A DNA stretch of 64,000 bases. Source: Pinus tabuliformis (lineage: Eukaryota > Streptophyta > Pinopsida > Pinales > Pinaceae). The number at the start of each line of letters is the position of its first letter. Position 1 is the stretch's first letter. A model generated the notes under the pieces. The model saw nothing but the letters and a program-made list of their open reading frames with translations. It ran no database searches and was not told where the DNA came from. The stretch spans positions 1,152,063,007 through 1,152,127,006 of the forward strand of contig CM062807.1 of the NCBI GenBank assembly GCA_031772625.1, read 5' to 3'. Made by a program: the position numbers and the translations under genes. Shown here in pieces: positions 46,378 through 58,525 of the stretch.

Positions 46378-46858
46378 ACCCTTGATTCCTTTGAACTCTT
46401 TGTGACTGTGGTGCTAGCCCCCAAATTGGAGCTCTCTCTATCGACGATTTCCAATGAGAGGTGTATCCTTGGTGCACGACATGTCAATTCGTCGATTGTC
46501 AATCGTTGACCATCTTATGTGTTTGGGCCTTGGTCCTGTGGCTCTTCACCCCCGTATCAAATCCCTTCAATCAGAGGTTTCACTTCGATGCACAATACGC
46601 CTCAACCTGTGATCGTTGATCTCCCATACATGATGCCATCACTACCACGTATCTTCCACGTGTCACCTTTTGAATAATGCCATGTGTCGCCCTTGATTCT
46701 TTTGAACTTTTTGTGACCGTGATGCTAGCTCCAAATTGGAGCCCTCTATCGACAATTTCCAATCGGAGGTGTAACCTTGGTGCACGACATGTTAATTCGT
46801 CGATTTCCGATTGTCGATCACCTTCTACATTTGGGCCTTAGTCTTGTGGCTCTTCACG
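46378..46858. repeat. Direct repeat of about 170 bp, copies about 311 bp apart
   Basis: Copy A (46378-46550) and copy B (46689-46858) share CCCTTGATTC, CCAAATTGGAG, TCTATCGAC, CCTTGGTGCACGACATGT, AATTCGTCGATT and GTGGCTCTTCAC in order. The spacer holds a more degenerate third version (ATGCACAATACGCC, GATCGTTGATC). Confidence 0.85.
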
Positions 46859-46865
46859 TGACCAC

Positions 46866-47878
46866 TGTAGAAATTCTTCAAATCCTCTACAAATCTACCT
46901 CTGAGATCTCTATAGAAAATATGACTGTAGATTAACCCGATAATGCAATATACGAAAGAAAAATCCTATAATCTACTTCTACTATCAATTTGCAGAAGCT
47001 TAAAGATTGAGAAAAATCGAGCTAAACACATATAACCAGAAGAAGAAGAATCAATGCACATGAAACACAGAAAATACTTAGGGGAAAGCCTCAGTTAAAA
47101 ACCACACTATCTGTATTATCATACAAGGTGGAAATACATCAGAATTATACAAAGCCTTAGCTCTCACAGCTAGCTAGTGCTCAATACAATCCTCTTGAAT
47201 GCTCACAGGCAATCAAAGCTTCTCACAAGCCTTCTCCTCTGCCCTCCAAGCTCCTATTTCCTTGCGCTCTTTCTCCTCGGTGATCCTCCTGTTACCAAGT
47301 GGAAAACTCTTAACCAAGTGGAACACTGATCTCTCACCCTATCAGAACTGTGCAATCCTCAAGGAACCTTACCTTGACTGCATCCATGAGTTTCCTTTAT
47401 AGGAAAGCACATGCAACTGATAGTACATTGTCCTTGATATTTAGCTCAACTGGGTCTTCCTCAGAATAAACATGCATGAGTTTCTGATGAGGGAATCTTC
47501 AGTTATTTGGAGTACACTGGTTGAGTGCATGCATGCATCAACTGACTGATAACTCACAATTAGTTCCTCAAACAGTTTGGAACTAATTTAACTGGACTTA
47601 ACTCAGTAAACTGAGCTAACTAATTACAACTCAAATATACCTCAATCTTATCTCCTTAAGGGATAATCTCCTTAATTTAATGGATAACTGTTGCATGACT
47701 TCAGAAAGACTTCTAACTTGAATTTATCCAACTAATTAATCCATAATGAATTAATTAATTATTTCCAAGTAGCTGGTGAGACTAAATTCGATTTTAATTA
47801 ACAATTTTAATTCAAGAACAAATTAAAATTGGAATTTTTGGATTCTATTTTTATTATTTCTTGTTGCTGTTTTCAACA
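46866..47878 (-). repeat. 3' LTR of copia-A copy 2
   Basis: Starts TGTAGAAATTC and ends TTTCAACA at 47878, next to the polypurine tract. It matches 51036-52006. Confidence 0.92.
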
Positions 47879-48676
47879 CTCCCTCTCAACAAGAAAGGAA
47901 TTCAACTCGATCCTGATTGTGAACCTTTGGAATGTTATGCATGCAACACTCCTCTCTGGTGTTGTTGCTCCAGGAACTTCAAAAAATAAAAAAATAAATA
48001 ATAAATAATAATAATAAATAAATAAATAAATAAAATAAAATAAAAATTAAAAATAAAAAAAATAAAAATAAAAATAAAAAAATAAAAATGAAAATAAAAA
48101 TAAAAAAAAATAAAAAAATAAAAAAAAATCCAACCTGAATCAGTATGATGCATCTGTCATTAAAGTCTCTGACTGATATTGCCTCTATTAACTGAAAACT
48201 TTGTGCTTTGGCTGACTCTGCGTTTCTGCATTGTTGTCAATTCTTCTTTGCGCTGTTCAGTATCTAACTTCTCTAGCCTCTGTCACTTTGATATTTGACT
48301 GCATCAATCGCATCAATTCCTCCCGCTACTATGTACTTTGGGCTCCTGTAGCAAGGTACGATCCATGAGATAAAACCTCTCAATGGACCTTGCCCAATTT
48401 CAACCTTCTTGGGACTATCACTTCACATCACCCCACCTCACACTTGGAGGTATGGCTGCATGTGATCCCTCTGCCCACTTCTCCAATTATGACTCCCCCA
48501 CAATTGTCTAAGACTTCTTCTGAGGCTACATGTTGAGAGGTAATTTACTCTCCCTCTCAACCACCAAGTCTCTAACATTTGCCTTACTCTTCAAGGCTTT
48601 GCATGCATCTTGAACCTCAAGAGCATACAGGTTTTTAACTCATGAACCGATTTGTTTCACCTGTCTCATGGTGATG
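47879..48676 (-). pseudogene. 3' part of copia-A copy 2: low-complexity tract and pol fragment
   Basis: After the polypurine tract comes an A-rich low-complexity tract, (AAATA)n-like, at about 47980-48129. Then follows sequence with no match in copy 1. The part near 48590-48665 translates on the minus strand to VKQIGS, a stop, then VKNLYALEVQDAC, matching the GAG-pre-integrase region of copy 1 (VKNLYKLEVDDC). Everything normally between this and the 3' LTR (integrase, RT) is missing or replaced. Confidence 0.7.
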
Positions 48677-49750
48677 TGTTACACAGTAATTTGTCACCAT
48701 TTGTCACCGTCCCTGTCACCCCTCTCCCGCACTTTGGAGGACTCATTCCGGGACCTGTGAGAAGTGACATAACTTGAAAACACTTGCATTATGTTCCCCT
48801 AAGTATGGACTTCATATGCCCTGAAGACATCTCCTACAGAATATCCTTAAAAAGTTCCCTTTTTCCATTAGCACGGATCCACAGTGTATTACTCGCGCCA
48901 ATGGGGGAAATCCTCCAAAGAGGGTGCGCCAGTTGGCGCTCTGTCTCAGAGCTATACCCGCGCCAACCGAGTTTGGGAAAGCTTTTTAACAAACGCACGC
49001 GCGAAGGTTCTTTCCTTTCGACTCATGAAGCTTTTTAAGGATAATGCCAATCCCATGGATGTCGTGATTAATCTTATCTCCCTTTCCTCTATCCATAATA
49101 GCTTTTTGAGGATAAACCCAATCCCATAGATGGTGTGATTGATCTTATCTCCTTCTCCTCCATCTATAAAAGCTTGTTCTGTTGCCTTTGACAAGCTAGT
49201 TCGAGCATAGGGAGAATTATACTTTCAGAAGTCTAAGAGATTGTTGTAAGAGTCTTCTTTGAATTCATAATCAAAGAGAGAGAGGCTTGTTCCCAATCCC
49301 AACAAGATTTGCAAGGCATATGTAGCTGATCACCCAACCAAAGGAGGATTTGACGTCAGAACTATGGTTGTATTCTTCTTTGTTGTTTATCAATAATAGA
49401 TGACTATCATTATGGTTCCACTCTTGTTGTTCATTGTAATGATGTTTGAGTTATATCTTTTCTGACCGATATATAATTGCATCTATTAGATTTTATGCTT
49501 GTATTTGTGTCGTTCTTTGCATGTGCAGGTGTCCATTCATGAAGATCGTGAGGATCGTGACCGGCCGGAGCAAAGGAACGGGAGTGTCGACTCTTCTACA
49601 ACACTAGCGTTGGAATTCAAGTAGGCTCTCATCATTTACCTTTAATTTGTAATTAGGAACCTGCGTGTTAGCATTGTTTGATTGTTGCTAGACCCATTCT
49701 GGGCTAGTGGGGATCGCCTCTGTCCGCAGAGGGGATTTACCTCTCCAACA
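48677..49750 (+). mobile_element. Solo LTR inserted in copia-A copy 2
   Basis: A 1074-bp sequence starts TGTTACACAG and ends CTCCAACA, with a perfect 5-bp duplication TGATG (48672-48676 and 49751-49755). Copia-A sequence is continuous across it. It has no PBS, PPT or coding region, so it is what remains after LTR-LTR recombination. A TATA box (CTATAAAA, about 49164) suggests plus orientation. A tandem duplication with period 71 bp (GCTTTTT(A/G)AGGATAA at 49030 and 49101) lies just upstream of it. No other copy of this LTR is in the window. Confidence 0.9.
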
Positions 49751-50918
49751 TGATGTGTCTAAGGAAAACCTTTCCCTTACCGAAGACAACATCGTAGCCT
49801 TTGTCCTCCAACATCATGACTTATACCAAGTTCTTCTTCAGTCCAGGCACATACTTCACATCTGTCAAGGTGATAGGAGCTCCATGCTCTCTTTGAAAAG
49901 CAATCGTGCCCACTCCTGAAACACTATACTTTCCATCATCACCCATCTCTATGCACATCATGAGGTCTTTCTCCTCCAAGGTACTGAATAAAATTTTATC
50001 TGCAGTCATGTGGAATGAGGCTCCATTGTCAAGATACCAAACACAACCCATCATCGATGACACCATGCATGTGATGAGAGTAAAGTCCATTTTGAACTGA
50101 GAGGCTAATGCCTCACCTTCCGATCCTTTCGAGGATCCCTTCTTGGACTTCTTCGATGGGAAATTAGTTGCATAATGACCCATCTTATGACAATCAAAGC
50201 ATCTCACTTTAGACTTGTCACCCTTCTTCCCTCCATGAGAAGAATTCGATTTGGAATGGGAATCCTTCCCCATCCCTTTCCTTGCCTCACTTGCTAAGGC
50301 CAGATTTTCCTCATCATCATCCTTGGATGAAGAACCATCTCGTGTGCTCCTCCTGATCTCCTCCTGCATCATATCCGACCAGAGTCGTTCCCAATCCGAC
50401 AGTTTCTCCCTTCCATTCACAGAGTCCTAGTAGCTATTCCAGCTCTTTGGAAGGCCAAGGAGAGTGAGGCTCACCATATCATCATTGGCAGTAGTTATTC
50501 CCACACTTCCAAGCTCATCTCTGCAAGTGGTGAGCTTGTTCAGATATGTGGAAATAGTATCACCCTTGTCCATCTTGATTCTTCGAAGCTTATCCTTGAG
50601 TGCTAATTTCCTCTGGCCGCTACTATTTTTGTAGGGGTCCTTCAATGTCTTCCACATTGAATATGGAGTATCCTTCCCATGGAGACTCGAGACAATATGG
50701 TCTCGAACTCCCTCAAGGATGATCCATCTCGCCTTCACCACACACTTCTTCCACTCAGCCAACTCTTGTGCATTAGTTGAAGCTGGCTTTTGGATTTCTT
50801 GATCAATGAAATCCTTCAAGCTGTTGTCTTCTAATACAACCTTCATGCGATTTTTCCATGCTATGTAATTTGAGCTGCCTTCCAAGGCATACTCGAGTCT
50901 CAATCCATAGAACGCCAT
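49751..50918 (-). pseudogene. copia-A copy 2 gag and protease remnant
   Basis: Minus strand, ATG at 50918 (MAFYGLRLEYALEGSSNY). Gag is open to 50427, where a TAG replaces the glutamine codon CAG that copy 1 keeps (3135-3137). It then continues open to 49821 through the zinc knuckle CFDCHKMGHYATNF, whose last cysteine is Phe, and the protease, whose active site is D-N-G-A-S instead of D-S-G-A-S. It is the better preserved gag of the two copies and shows what copy 1 deleted. Not functional. Confidence 0.9.
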
Positions 50919-51023
50919 TGGCCAACCTTGAAGTATGATAAGAATTCGATTTGCACCTGCAACCCCGAACTTCAAACTTCGAATTCTCTTCTCCGTATAC
51001 TGTTCATTGCTCCGATAAACTTA

Positions 51024-51035
51024 GCTCTGATACCA
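51024..51035 (-). other. Primer binding site of copia-A copy 2
   Basis: The minus strand reads TGGTATCAGAGC, directly adjoining the LTR that starts at 51036. Confidence 0.92.
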
Positions 51036-52006
51036 TGTAGAAATTCTGCAAATTCTCTACAAATCTACCTCTGAGATCTATGTAGAAAATATGACTGTAG
51101 ATTAACCCGATAATGCAATATACCAAAGCAAAATACTATAATCTACTTCTACTATCAATTTGTAGAAGCTTAAAGATTGAGCAAGATCAAGTTGAACACA
51201 TATAACCAGAAGAAGAAGAATCAATGCACATGAAACACAGAAAATACTCAGGGGAAAGCCTTAGCTAAAAACCCCACTATTTGTATTATCATACAAGGTG
51301 GAAATACATCAAAATTATACAAAGCCTTAGCTCTCACAGCTAGCCAACTCTTAGTACAATCCTCCTGGATGCTCACAAGAAATCAAAGCTTCTCACAAGC
51401 CTTCTCCTCTGCCCTCCAAGCTCTTATTTCCTTGCGATGATTCTCTTGGGTGATCCACCTGTTACCAAGTGGAACACTGATCTCTCACACTGATCTCACA
51501 CCCTATCAGAACTGCGCAATCCTCAATGAACCTTACCTTGACTGCATGCATGAGTTTCCTTTATAGGAAAACACATGCAACTAATAATACATTGTCATTG
51601 ACATTTAGCTCAACTGGGTCTTCCTCAGAATAGACATGCATGAGTTTCTGATGAGGGAATCTTTAGTTATTTGGAGTACACTGGTTGAGTGCATGCATGC
51701 ATCAACTGACTGATAACTCACAATTAGTTCCTCAAATAGTTTGGAACTAATTTAACTAGAATTAACTTAGTAAACTGAGCTAACTAATTACAACTCAAAT
51801 ATAACTCAATCTTATCTCCTTAATTAACGTATAATCTCCTTAATTTAAGGGATAATTGTTGCATGACTTCAGAAAGACTTCTAACTTGAATTTCTCCAAC
51901 TAATTAATCCATAATGAATTAATTAATTATTTCCAAGCAGCTGGTGAGAATAAATTTGATTTTAATTCACAATTTTAATTCAAGGACAAATTAAAATTGG
52001 AATTTC
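51036..52006 (-). repeat. 5' LTR of copia-A copy 2 (outer end missing)
   Basis: Matches 46866-47840; homology stops at AATTTCTGG near 52005. The last about 38 bp present in the other LTR are absent. Confidence 0.9.
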
Positions 52007-55000
52007 TGGGTGGAGGCAACTATCCCTGATGAATTCTAACATTCTAATTATGGGTGGAGATCTCAATTTCACTATTGGTCATGAGGAATCTTGGGGACAT
52101 CATACACAGCTGGATCCACTATTGGATTATATGGAACACCTCCTTGATTATCATCATATGATTGACATCCCCATGAAAAAACGCAACCGACATGGAATAA
52201 TAGGAGAGTTCGTTATGCTGCTTTGGGTAGGAGATTGGATCGCTTTCTCATTAAGGAGGACTTGCTTGGTACCCTCACTAATTATCGCCAATGGGTAGGA
52301 TCTGGGGGTATCTCTGATCACTCCCCCATCTATCTGGAATTAGTTGGTCCATTCCAAAAGCCCAGAGCACCTTTCAAGTTCAACTCAACCTGGTTACAGG
52401 ACCCCGAATATCACAAATTGGTCACCAATTTTTGGAGAGATCACCCTCCTTCCCAAGGGCGGAACCTGGAAGAAGGTTTTTGTCGAAACCTCATTCAACT
52501 TAAAATTCTCTCCATACAATGGGCCAAATCTAAACAATCCAGAGATGAGTCGATACTCTGTTCAATTAAGAACCAACTTGCTAACCTTATGGATGACCAA
52601 GGTTGGGTTTCACCTCAGCTTAAGCCAAAGCTACCTTCACTGAGCTGGAGGCCCAAAGGTCCAAGATGCTACGGGAACGAGAGGAGACTTGGAGACTTAG
52701 AAGCAGAGTCATTTGGCTGAAGGTAGGGGATGACAATACTAAAATATTCCACAATTATGCCCAAGGAAGGCGGGCCTGTAACACCATTTGGAAAATTCCC
52801 ACTAATCAAGTTTTTTATGACAGTATGCTCAGATGTTCCATCAATTGGCTCATTTGGGGAATTCACATTTTCAACAGCTCTTCAAGGCTCCACCTGGGAC
52901 TTCGCTTACAGAAATCATTCACATCGCTGGTCTTTTCCCTCGGTATGTTGACCTTGACATATTTGAAGACCTCACTAAACCTATATCTATGGGGGAATTG
53001 GAGAGTACCCTGAAATGGTTCAAGAAGGATAAAAGTCCAGGCCCCGATGGATAGACTGTAGTATCCTATCTTGCCTTTTTTAAGACTTTAGGCATGGACC
53101 TAGTCAAGGTTGTAGAGGAATGCAAGATTACAGGGCGCATGTATGAGGCCATCAATTCCACCTTCATTGCCCCCATCCCAAAGGTGGATTCCCCGCAATC
53201 CTTTAATGGTGTCTGGCCCATATCCCTTTGCAATTGCTTATATAAGATTATAGCCAAAATCATTGCCAACCATATCAAGCCTATTCTCTTGGTCAACATC
53301 TCATCTGAACAATTTGCATTCCTCCATAATCGACAGATCCATGAGGCCATTGGCATAGCATAGGAAGCACTCCATTCTATCAAATTGAAGCATCTTAAAG
53401 GAGCCATTCTCAAAATCGACCTATCAAAGGCTTTTGATCAAGTCAGTTGGCTATATCTTAGAATGCTTCTCACACACCTTGGATTCCCCATCTCATTCAT
53501 CCGATGGATTATGTGTTGCATCTCCACTGTCTCCTTTAGTGTACTTATAAATGGATCTGCCTCCAACTTCTTCCATGCTGAGAGGGGCCTCAAACAAGGT
53601 TTCCCACTCTCCCCATTACTTTTCCTGCTTGTCATGGAAGGCCTAAGCAGGCTGATCCTACATGAAAGAAGAGTTGGGCGACTACAGGGGCTTAAGATCA
53701 TTGATCAGTGTATTATATCCCATCTTCTATTCGTTGATGATGTGCTTATCTTCCTCAACGGTGGCATCTGAGGCTTCAATACTTCCTACGACATCATGCA
53801 ACTTTTCAGTACAACTATTGGGATGGAAATAAATAGGCCAAAGTCTACCATCACTTTCTTCACTAGCTCTCCTTAGGAATCCAGACACACTTATTAGAAG
53901 TTCCCTTTTCAAAGTCTTCAATTCGATGATGGACTTAAATATTTGGGGTTTTGCATAAAATCCCATGGATACAAAATAGCTGACTGGACCTGGATGGTGA
54001 CCAAGGTGGGAAAAAGGCTGCTTAATTGGAACCACCATTTCTTATCCAAAGCTGGGAGGCTTGTTCTTATCAAATCAGTTTTGGAAGCCACTCTGGTTTA
54101 CTGGATGTCCCTAACATGGATTCCTTAAGGTATACTATCGAGAATCCAAAAGATATGTTGCAAATTTCTATGGAATGGACACAAGGAGGGGAAGCCATTC
54201 GCTTGGGTGAGATGGAGTCATATTGCATTGCCAAAGAAATGGGGAGGATGGGGCCTCAAAGATCTACCAACATTTGCACATGCTTTGGCTGCCAAATTGG
54301 GATGGCTTCTCCTAAAATCCAGAAGTCTATGGACTGATGTGTTTATCAATAAGTACAGTTGGCCCCTAAACCTAATGGATTGGATTCACCTTCCAGCTTG
54401 GAACAAACAAGGCATCTCTATCATTTGGAGGGTTGTATTACAAACCCTCCCCACCATCAGGAATGGCCTCACCTTGCGAATAAATGTTGGAACAACAGAC
54501 CTGATTGGATCTGATCCATGGATAGGTTGTGGCAACTTATATCGACTTCCACTAGACCTTATTGTATTCCTAAATGACAGGGGCATATCCACGATTGCAC
54601 AAATAGTGGATCAGCATAACACTACTATCTTCTTGCAAACTTGGAAATCTGTAGCCACACTTGGCATTCCAGAACATTGGATACAGGATTGGGAGAATTA
54701 CATTAATGCTTTATTTGAATCACATGTCTGCATAGCTAATGACGAAGATGATCTCATATGGGCTCTTGCAGCACACAGAGTATACTCTCCCAAGGTAGGA
54801 TATCCCATTATTCATGTTGCGCATAAGCCCCCTGTACTGGAGGGGTGGTGGAGAGCACTTTGGAAACTCAAGGCTCCCCCACGTACTCGTCTCTTTATGT
54901 GGAATATCATCATGAAAAAAAACTCCAATAAGCATCAACTTGATGAAGAGATCACACTTTGGTCTGACCTAGTGTGTCATTTCTCAACAGGACGAGGAAT

Positions 55001-56046
55001 CGAATGATCATCTCTTCCTGTTCTGCACAACTCTATGACACATTTGGGAGCAAGTCCTCTCCTCCTTAGCCATAACACAACATTGGGAAGAGCACAACAT
55101 CAAGGAGGCATGGAATAGCTGGTGGACAACTTCCCCCAACATGAAGAATCATAATCTCCCCCTGATTATATGCTGGCACACTTGGTTAAGTTGGAACAAC
55201 ATCATCTTCAACAATTTGCAAATTCTGTGGCCTTTGGTAATCACTCAGATCATCAATAATTTCAATGAATTACCAGATGATGATCAACCCCCTCTTGCTC
55301 TCACTATAACTCCTGAAGATATCAACCATGACCACCCTTGGGCATACTTCAACGGATTTGCCCAAGACTAGGGGTGTGGGGGGGTATTCTTCACCATTTA
55401 GCAGACAACCATTTTTTCTGAATCCACGTGGGTTTAAGTGCTGGTACAAACAACTTCGTTGAGCTCATCTTGCTTCGACACTTATTGTATTTTGCATTGG
55501 CACAAAATTGCAGACATATTCATATCTTTGGGGACTCTAAAATCATCATTAGTTGGTTCAATTGCACATCTGCATGTCATGTGCATTCTCTCATAGACAT
55601 TTTGGATGATGCATTGTAATTAAAATCTCAATTTGAACAGATTTCTTGTCTTCACATTTTTAGGGAGAGCAACCAGACTATGGATCAGCGTTCCAAGGAG
55701 GTAATGAATCAATCCAAAGGTCAATGGTTGATTCAAGAACAGAGGGAGGCAAAATTTTCTAGTATTATCATAGGCCGTACATTGACTAGATACAATAGAG
55801 GACCGATAGACCCTAATTTTACAGTTTTTATGATACAAATATATGATAAAATTTGCAAAGCAAACATTTTGAATTTTTGTATAAATATTTACTAAACGTG
55901 AAGGCATACCCTTAGTGGGTAATTATGTACATAACTATATATTTTGATGGCTATGGCCATGCATAGAGCATATGCCATTGGCATTTAAAGCATGTAAATA
56001 TCCATTGATAATAGAAAATTAAGATTTTTCCCAAAGGAAAAAAATG
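52007..56046 (+). mobile_element. L1-type LINE, 5'-truncated (copy 1)
   Basis: It starts inside the endonuclease domain and runs through RT and RNase H to a 3' end at TTTTTCCCAAAGGAAAAAAATG. 5' truncation is usual for LINE insertions. No target duplication was found; the left neighbour is a copia LTR also missing its end. Confidence 0.85.
52010..55880 (+). pseudogene. LINE copy 1 ORF2 remnant (endonuclease end, RT, RNase H)
   Basis: The plus strand shows the C-terminal half of an APE-type endonuclease (LIMGGDLNF at about 52047; SGGISDHSP at about 52310). A linker follows, then reverse transcriptase (PIPKVDSPQSF; LKIDLSKAFDQV at about 53415; FVDDVLIF at about 53730, where the family has F-A-D-D), a zinc-binding region, and C-terminal RNase H (WAYFNGFAQD near 55340; HIFGDSKIIISWF near 55530; ESNQTMDQRSKEV near 55670). 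RNase H after RT marks a plant L1 clade. Stops and frameshifts interrupt the frame at least near 53054, 53363, 53771 and 55007. Not functional. Confidence 0.9.
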
Positions 56047-56262
56047 TAATTGCAATAATTTTTAATAAATAAGATAAAAAATAATAATTAATAATTAACT
56101 CTCTCTCTCTCTATATATATATATATCACCACCAATATTATAAAAATAATAATAACAATTAATAAGCATATAAATGATGGAAAATAATGTTCCCACCACA
56201 TTTACTAATATAATTGTAATAATATTTAATAAATAAAATAAAAAATAATAATTAATAATTGT
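56041..56262. repeat. AT-rich repeat between the LINE copies
   Basis: Contains (CT)n(TA)n at about 56100-56125 and the blocks AATAAGCATATAAATGATGG and TTTAATAAATAAAATAAAAA. The same blocks follow LINE copy 2 (58147 on) and occur upstream of CRK copy 1 (38521-38880). Confidence 0.85.
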
Positions 56263-58146
56263 AAAATTTCTATGGAATGGACACAAGGAGCTGAAGCCAT
56301 TCGCTTGGGTGAGATAGAGTCATATTGCATTGCCAAAGAAATGGGGAGGATGGGGCCTCAAAGATCTACCAACATTTGCACATGATTTGGCTACCAAATT
56401 GGGATGGCTTCTCCTAAAATCCAGAAGTCCATGGACTGATGTGTTTATCAATAAGTACAGTTGGCCCCTAAACCTAATGGATTGGATTCACATTCCAGTG
56501 TGGAACAAACAGGGCATCTCTGTCATTTGGAGGGTTGTACTATAAACCCTCCCCACCATCAGGAATGGCCTCACCTAGCGAATAAATGTTGGAACAAGAG
56601 ACCTGATTGGATTTGATCCATGGATAGGCTATGGAAACTTATATCGACTTCCACCAAAACTTATTATATTCCTAAATGACAGGGGCATATCCATGATTGC
56701 GCAAATAGTGGATCAACATAACATTACTATCTTCTTGCAAACTTGGAAAGCTGCAGCCACACTTGGCATTCTAGAACATTGGATACAGGATTGGGAGAAT
56801 TACATTAATGCTCTATTTGAATCACATGTCTGCATAACTAATGACGGAGATGATCTCATATGGGCTCTTGCAGCTCACAGAGTATACTCTCCCAAGGTAG
56901 GCTATCCCATTATTCATGTTGCACATAAGCCCCCTGTACTGGAGGGATGGTGGAGAGCACTTTGGAAACTCAAGTCTCCCCACGTACTCGTCTCTTTATG
57001 TGGAATATCATCATGAATAAAACTCCTACAGGCATCAACTTGATGAAGAGATCACACTTTGGTCTGACCTGGTGTGTCATTTGTCAACAGGACGAGGAAT
57101 CGAATGATCATCTCTTCCTGTTTTTCACAACTCTACGACACATTTGGGAGCAAGTCCTCTCCTCCTTAGCCATAACACAACATTGGGAAGGGCACAACAT
57201 CAAGGAGGCATGGAACAGCTAGTGGACAACTTCCCCCAACATGAAGAATCATAATCTCCCCCTGATTATATGCTGGCACACTTGGTTAAGTCGGAACAAC
57301 ATCATCTTTGACAATTTGCAAATTCTGTGGCCTTTGGTAATCACTCAAATCATCAATAATTTCAATGAATTACCAGATAATGATCAACCCCCTCCTGCTC
57401 TCACTATAACTCCTGAAGCTATCAACCATGACCACCCTTGGGCATACTTCAATGGATCTGCCCAAGACTAGGGGTGTGGGGGGTATTCTTCACCATTTGC
57501 AGACAACCATTCTTTCCGAATCCGCATGGGGTTGAATGCTGGCACAAACAACTTCGTTGAGCTCATCTTGCTTCGACACTTATTGTATTTTCCATTGGCA
57601 CAAAATTGCAAACATATTCAAATCTTTGGGGACTCTAAAATCATCATTAGTTGGTTCAATTCCACATCTGCATGTCATGTGCATTCTCTCATAAACATTT
57701 TGGATGATGCATTGTAATTAAAATCTCAATTTGAACAGATTTCTTGTCTCCACATTTTTAGGGAGAGCAACCACACTGCGGATCAGCTTTCCAAGGAGGT
57801 AATGAATCAACCCAAAGGTCAATGGTTGATTCAAGAACAGAGGGAGGTAGAATTTTCTAGTATTATCACAGGCTGTACATTGACTAGATATAATAGAGGA
57901 CTGATAGACCCTAATTTTACAGTTTTTTATGATGCAAATATATGAGAAAATTTGCAAAGCAAACATTTTGAATTTTTGTATAAATATTCACTAAACGTGA
58001 AGGCATACCCTTAGTGGGTAATTATGTACATAACTATATATTTTGATGGCTATGGCCATGCATATAGCATATGCCATTGGCATTTAAAGCATGTAAATTT
58101 CCATTGATAATAGAAAATTAAGATTTTTCCCAAGAAAAAAAAATGT
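56263..58146 (+). mobile_element. LINE copy 2, 3' part only
   Basis: Collinear with 54162-56046 with scattered substitutions, starting AAATTTCTATGGAATGG. It ends in the same 3' sequence and enters the same AT-rich flank as copy 1, which points to tandem duplication and not to a second insertion. Confidence 0.88.
56270..57860 (+). pseudogene. LINE copy 2 ORF2 3' fragment (zinc-binding region and RNase H)
   Basis: The plus strand starts GGWGLKDLPTFAHD near 56345. It covers the zinc-binding region (CVICQQDEESNDHLF near 57075; copy 1 has a frameshift here) and RNase H (WAYFNGSAQD near 57445; IFGDSKIIISWF near 57625). RT is absent. Stops (near 56545) and a frameshift near 56980 break it. Confidence 0.85.
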
Positions 58147-58177
58147 AATTGTAGTAATTTTTAATAAATAAGATAAA

Positions 58178-58219
<42 letters not shown>

Positions 58220-58525
58220 ATAACAATTAATAAGCATATAAATGATGGAAAATAATGTTTCCACCATATTTACTAATATAATTGTAATAATATTTAATAA
58301 ATAAAATAAAAAATAATTAATTTATTATATAACCACCCATATTATAATAATAATAATAATAATAATAATAATTAATAAGCATATAAATAATGGAAAATAA
58401 TGTTTAACCCACATTTATTAATATAATTGTAATAATATTTAATAAATAAAATAAAAAACAATAATTAATAATTAACTTATTATATAATATTATATATATA
58501 TATATATATAATTTATATCAAGATA
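58147..58525. repeat. AT-rich repeat units and microsatellites upstream of CRK copy 2
   Basis: Two or more units of a roughly 130-150-bp repeat with (A)TAAAT(G/A)ATGGAAAATAATGTTT, AATATAATTGTAATAATATTT and AATAAATAAAATAAAAA, separated by (TA)n at about 58183-58215 and 58495-58510 and (TAA)n at about 58341-58371. No gene. Confidence 0.88.

Larger units (their letters stand above)
46866..52006 (-). mobile_element. Ty1/copia element, copy 2 of family copia-A, truncated
   Basis: LTRs lie at 46866-47878 and 51036 to about 52006. The PBS is at 51024-51035 (minus-strand TGGTATCAGAGC) and the polypurine tract (plus-strand ctccctctc) follows 47878. LTR, gag and protease match copy 1. The outer about 38 bp of the right LTR are missing, replaced at about 52007 by LINE sequence, so no target duplication can be found. 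Integrase and RT are absent. A solo LTR of another family interrupts it at 48677-49750. Confidence 0.9.

Noticed and set aside
47980-48129. Minus-strand Phe/Tyr/Ile-rich frame as a membrane protein
   Set aside because: It translates an A-rich low-complexity tract.
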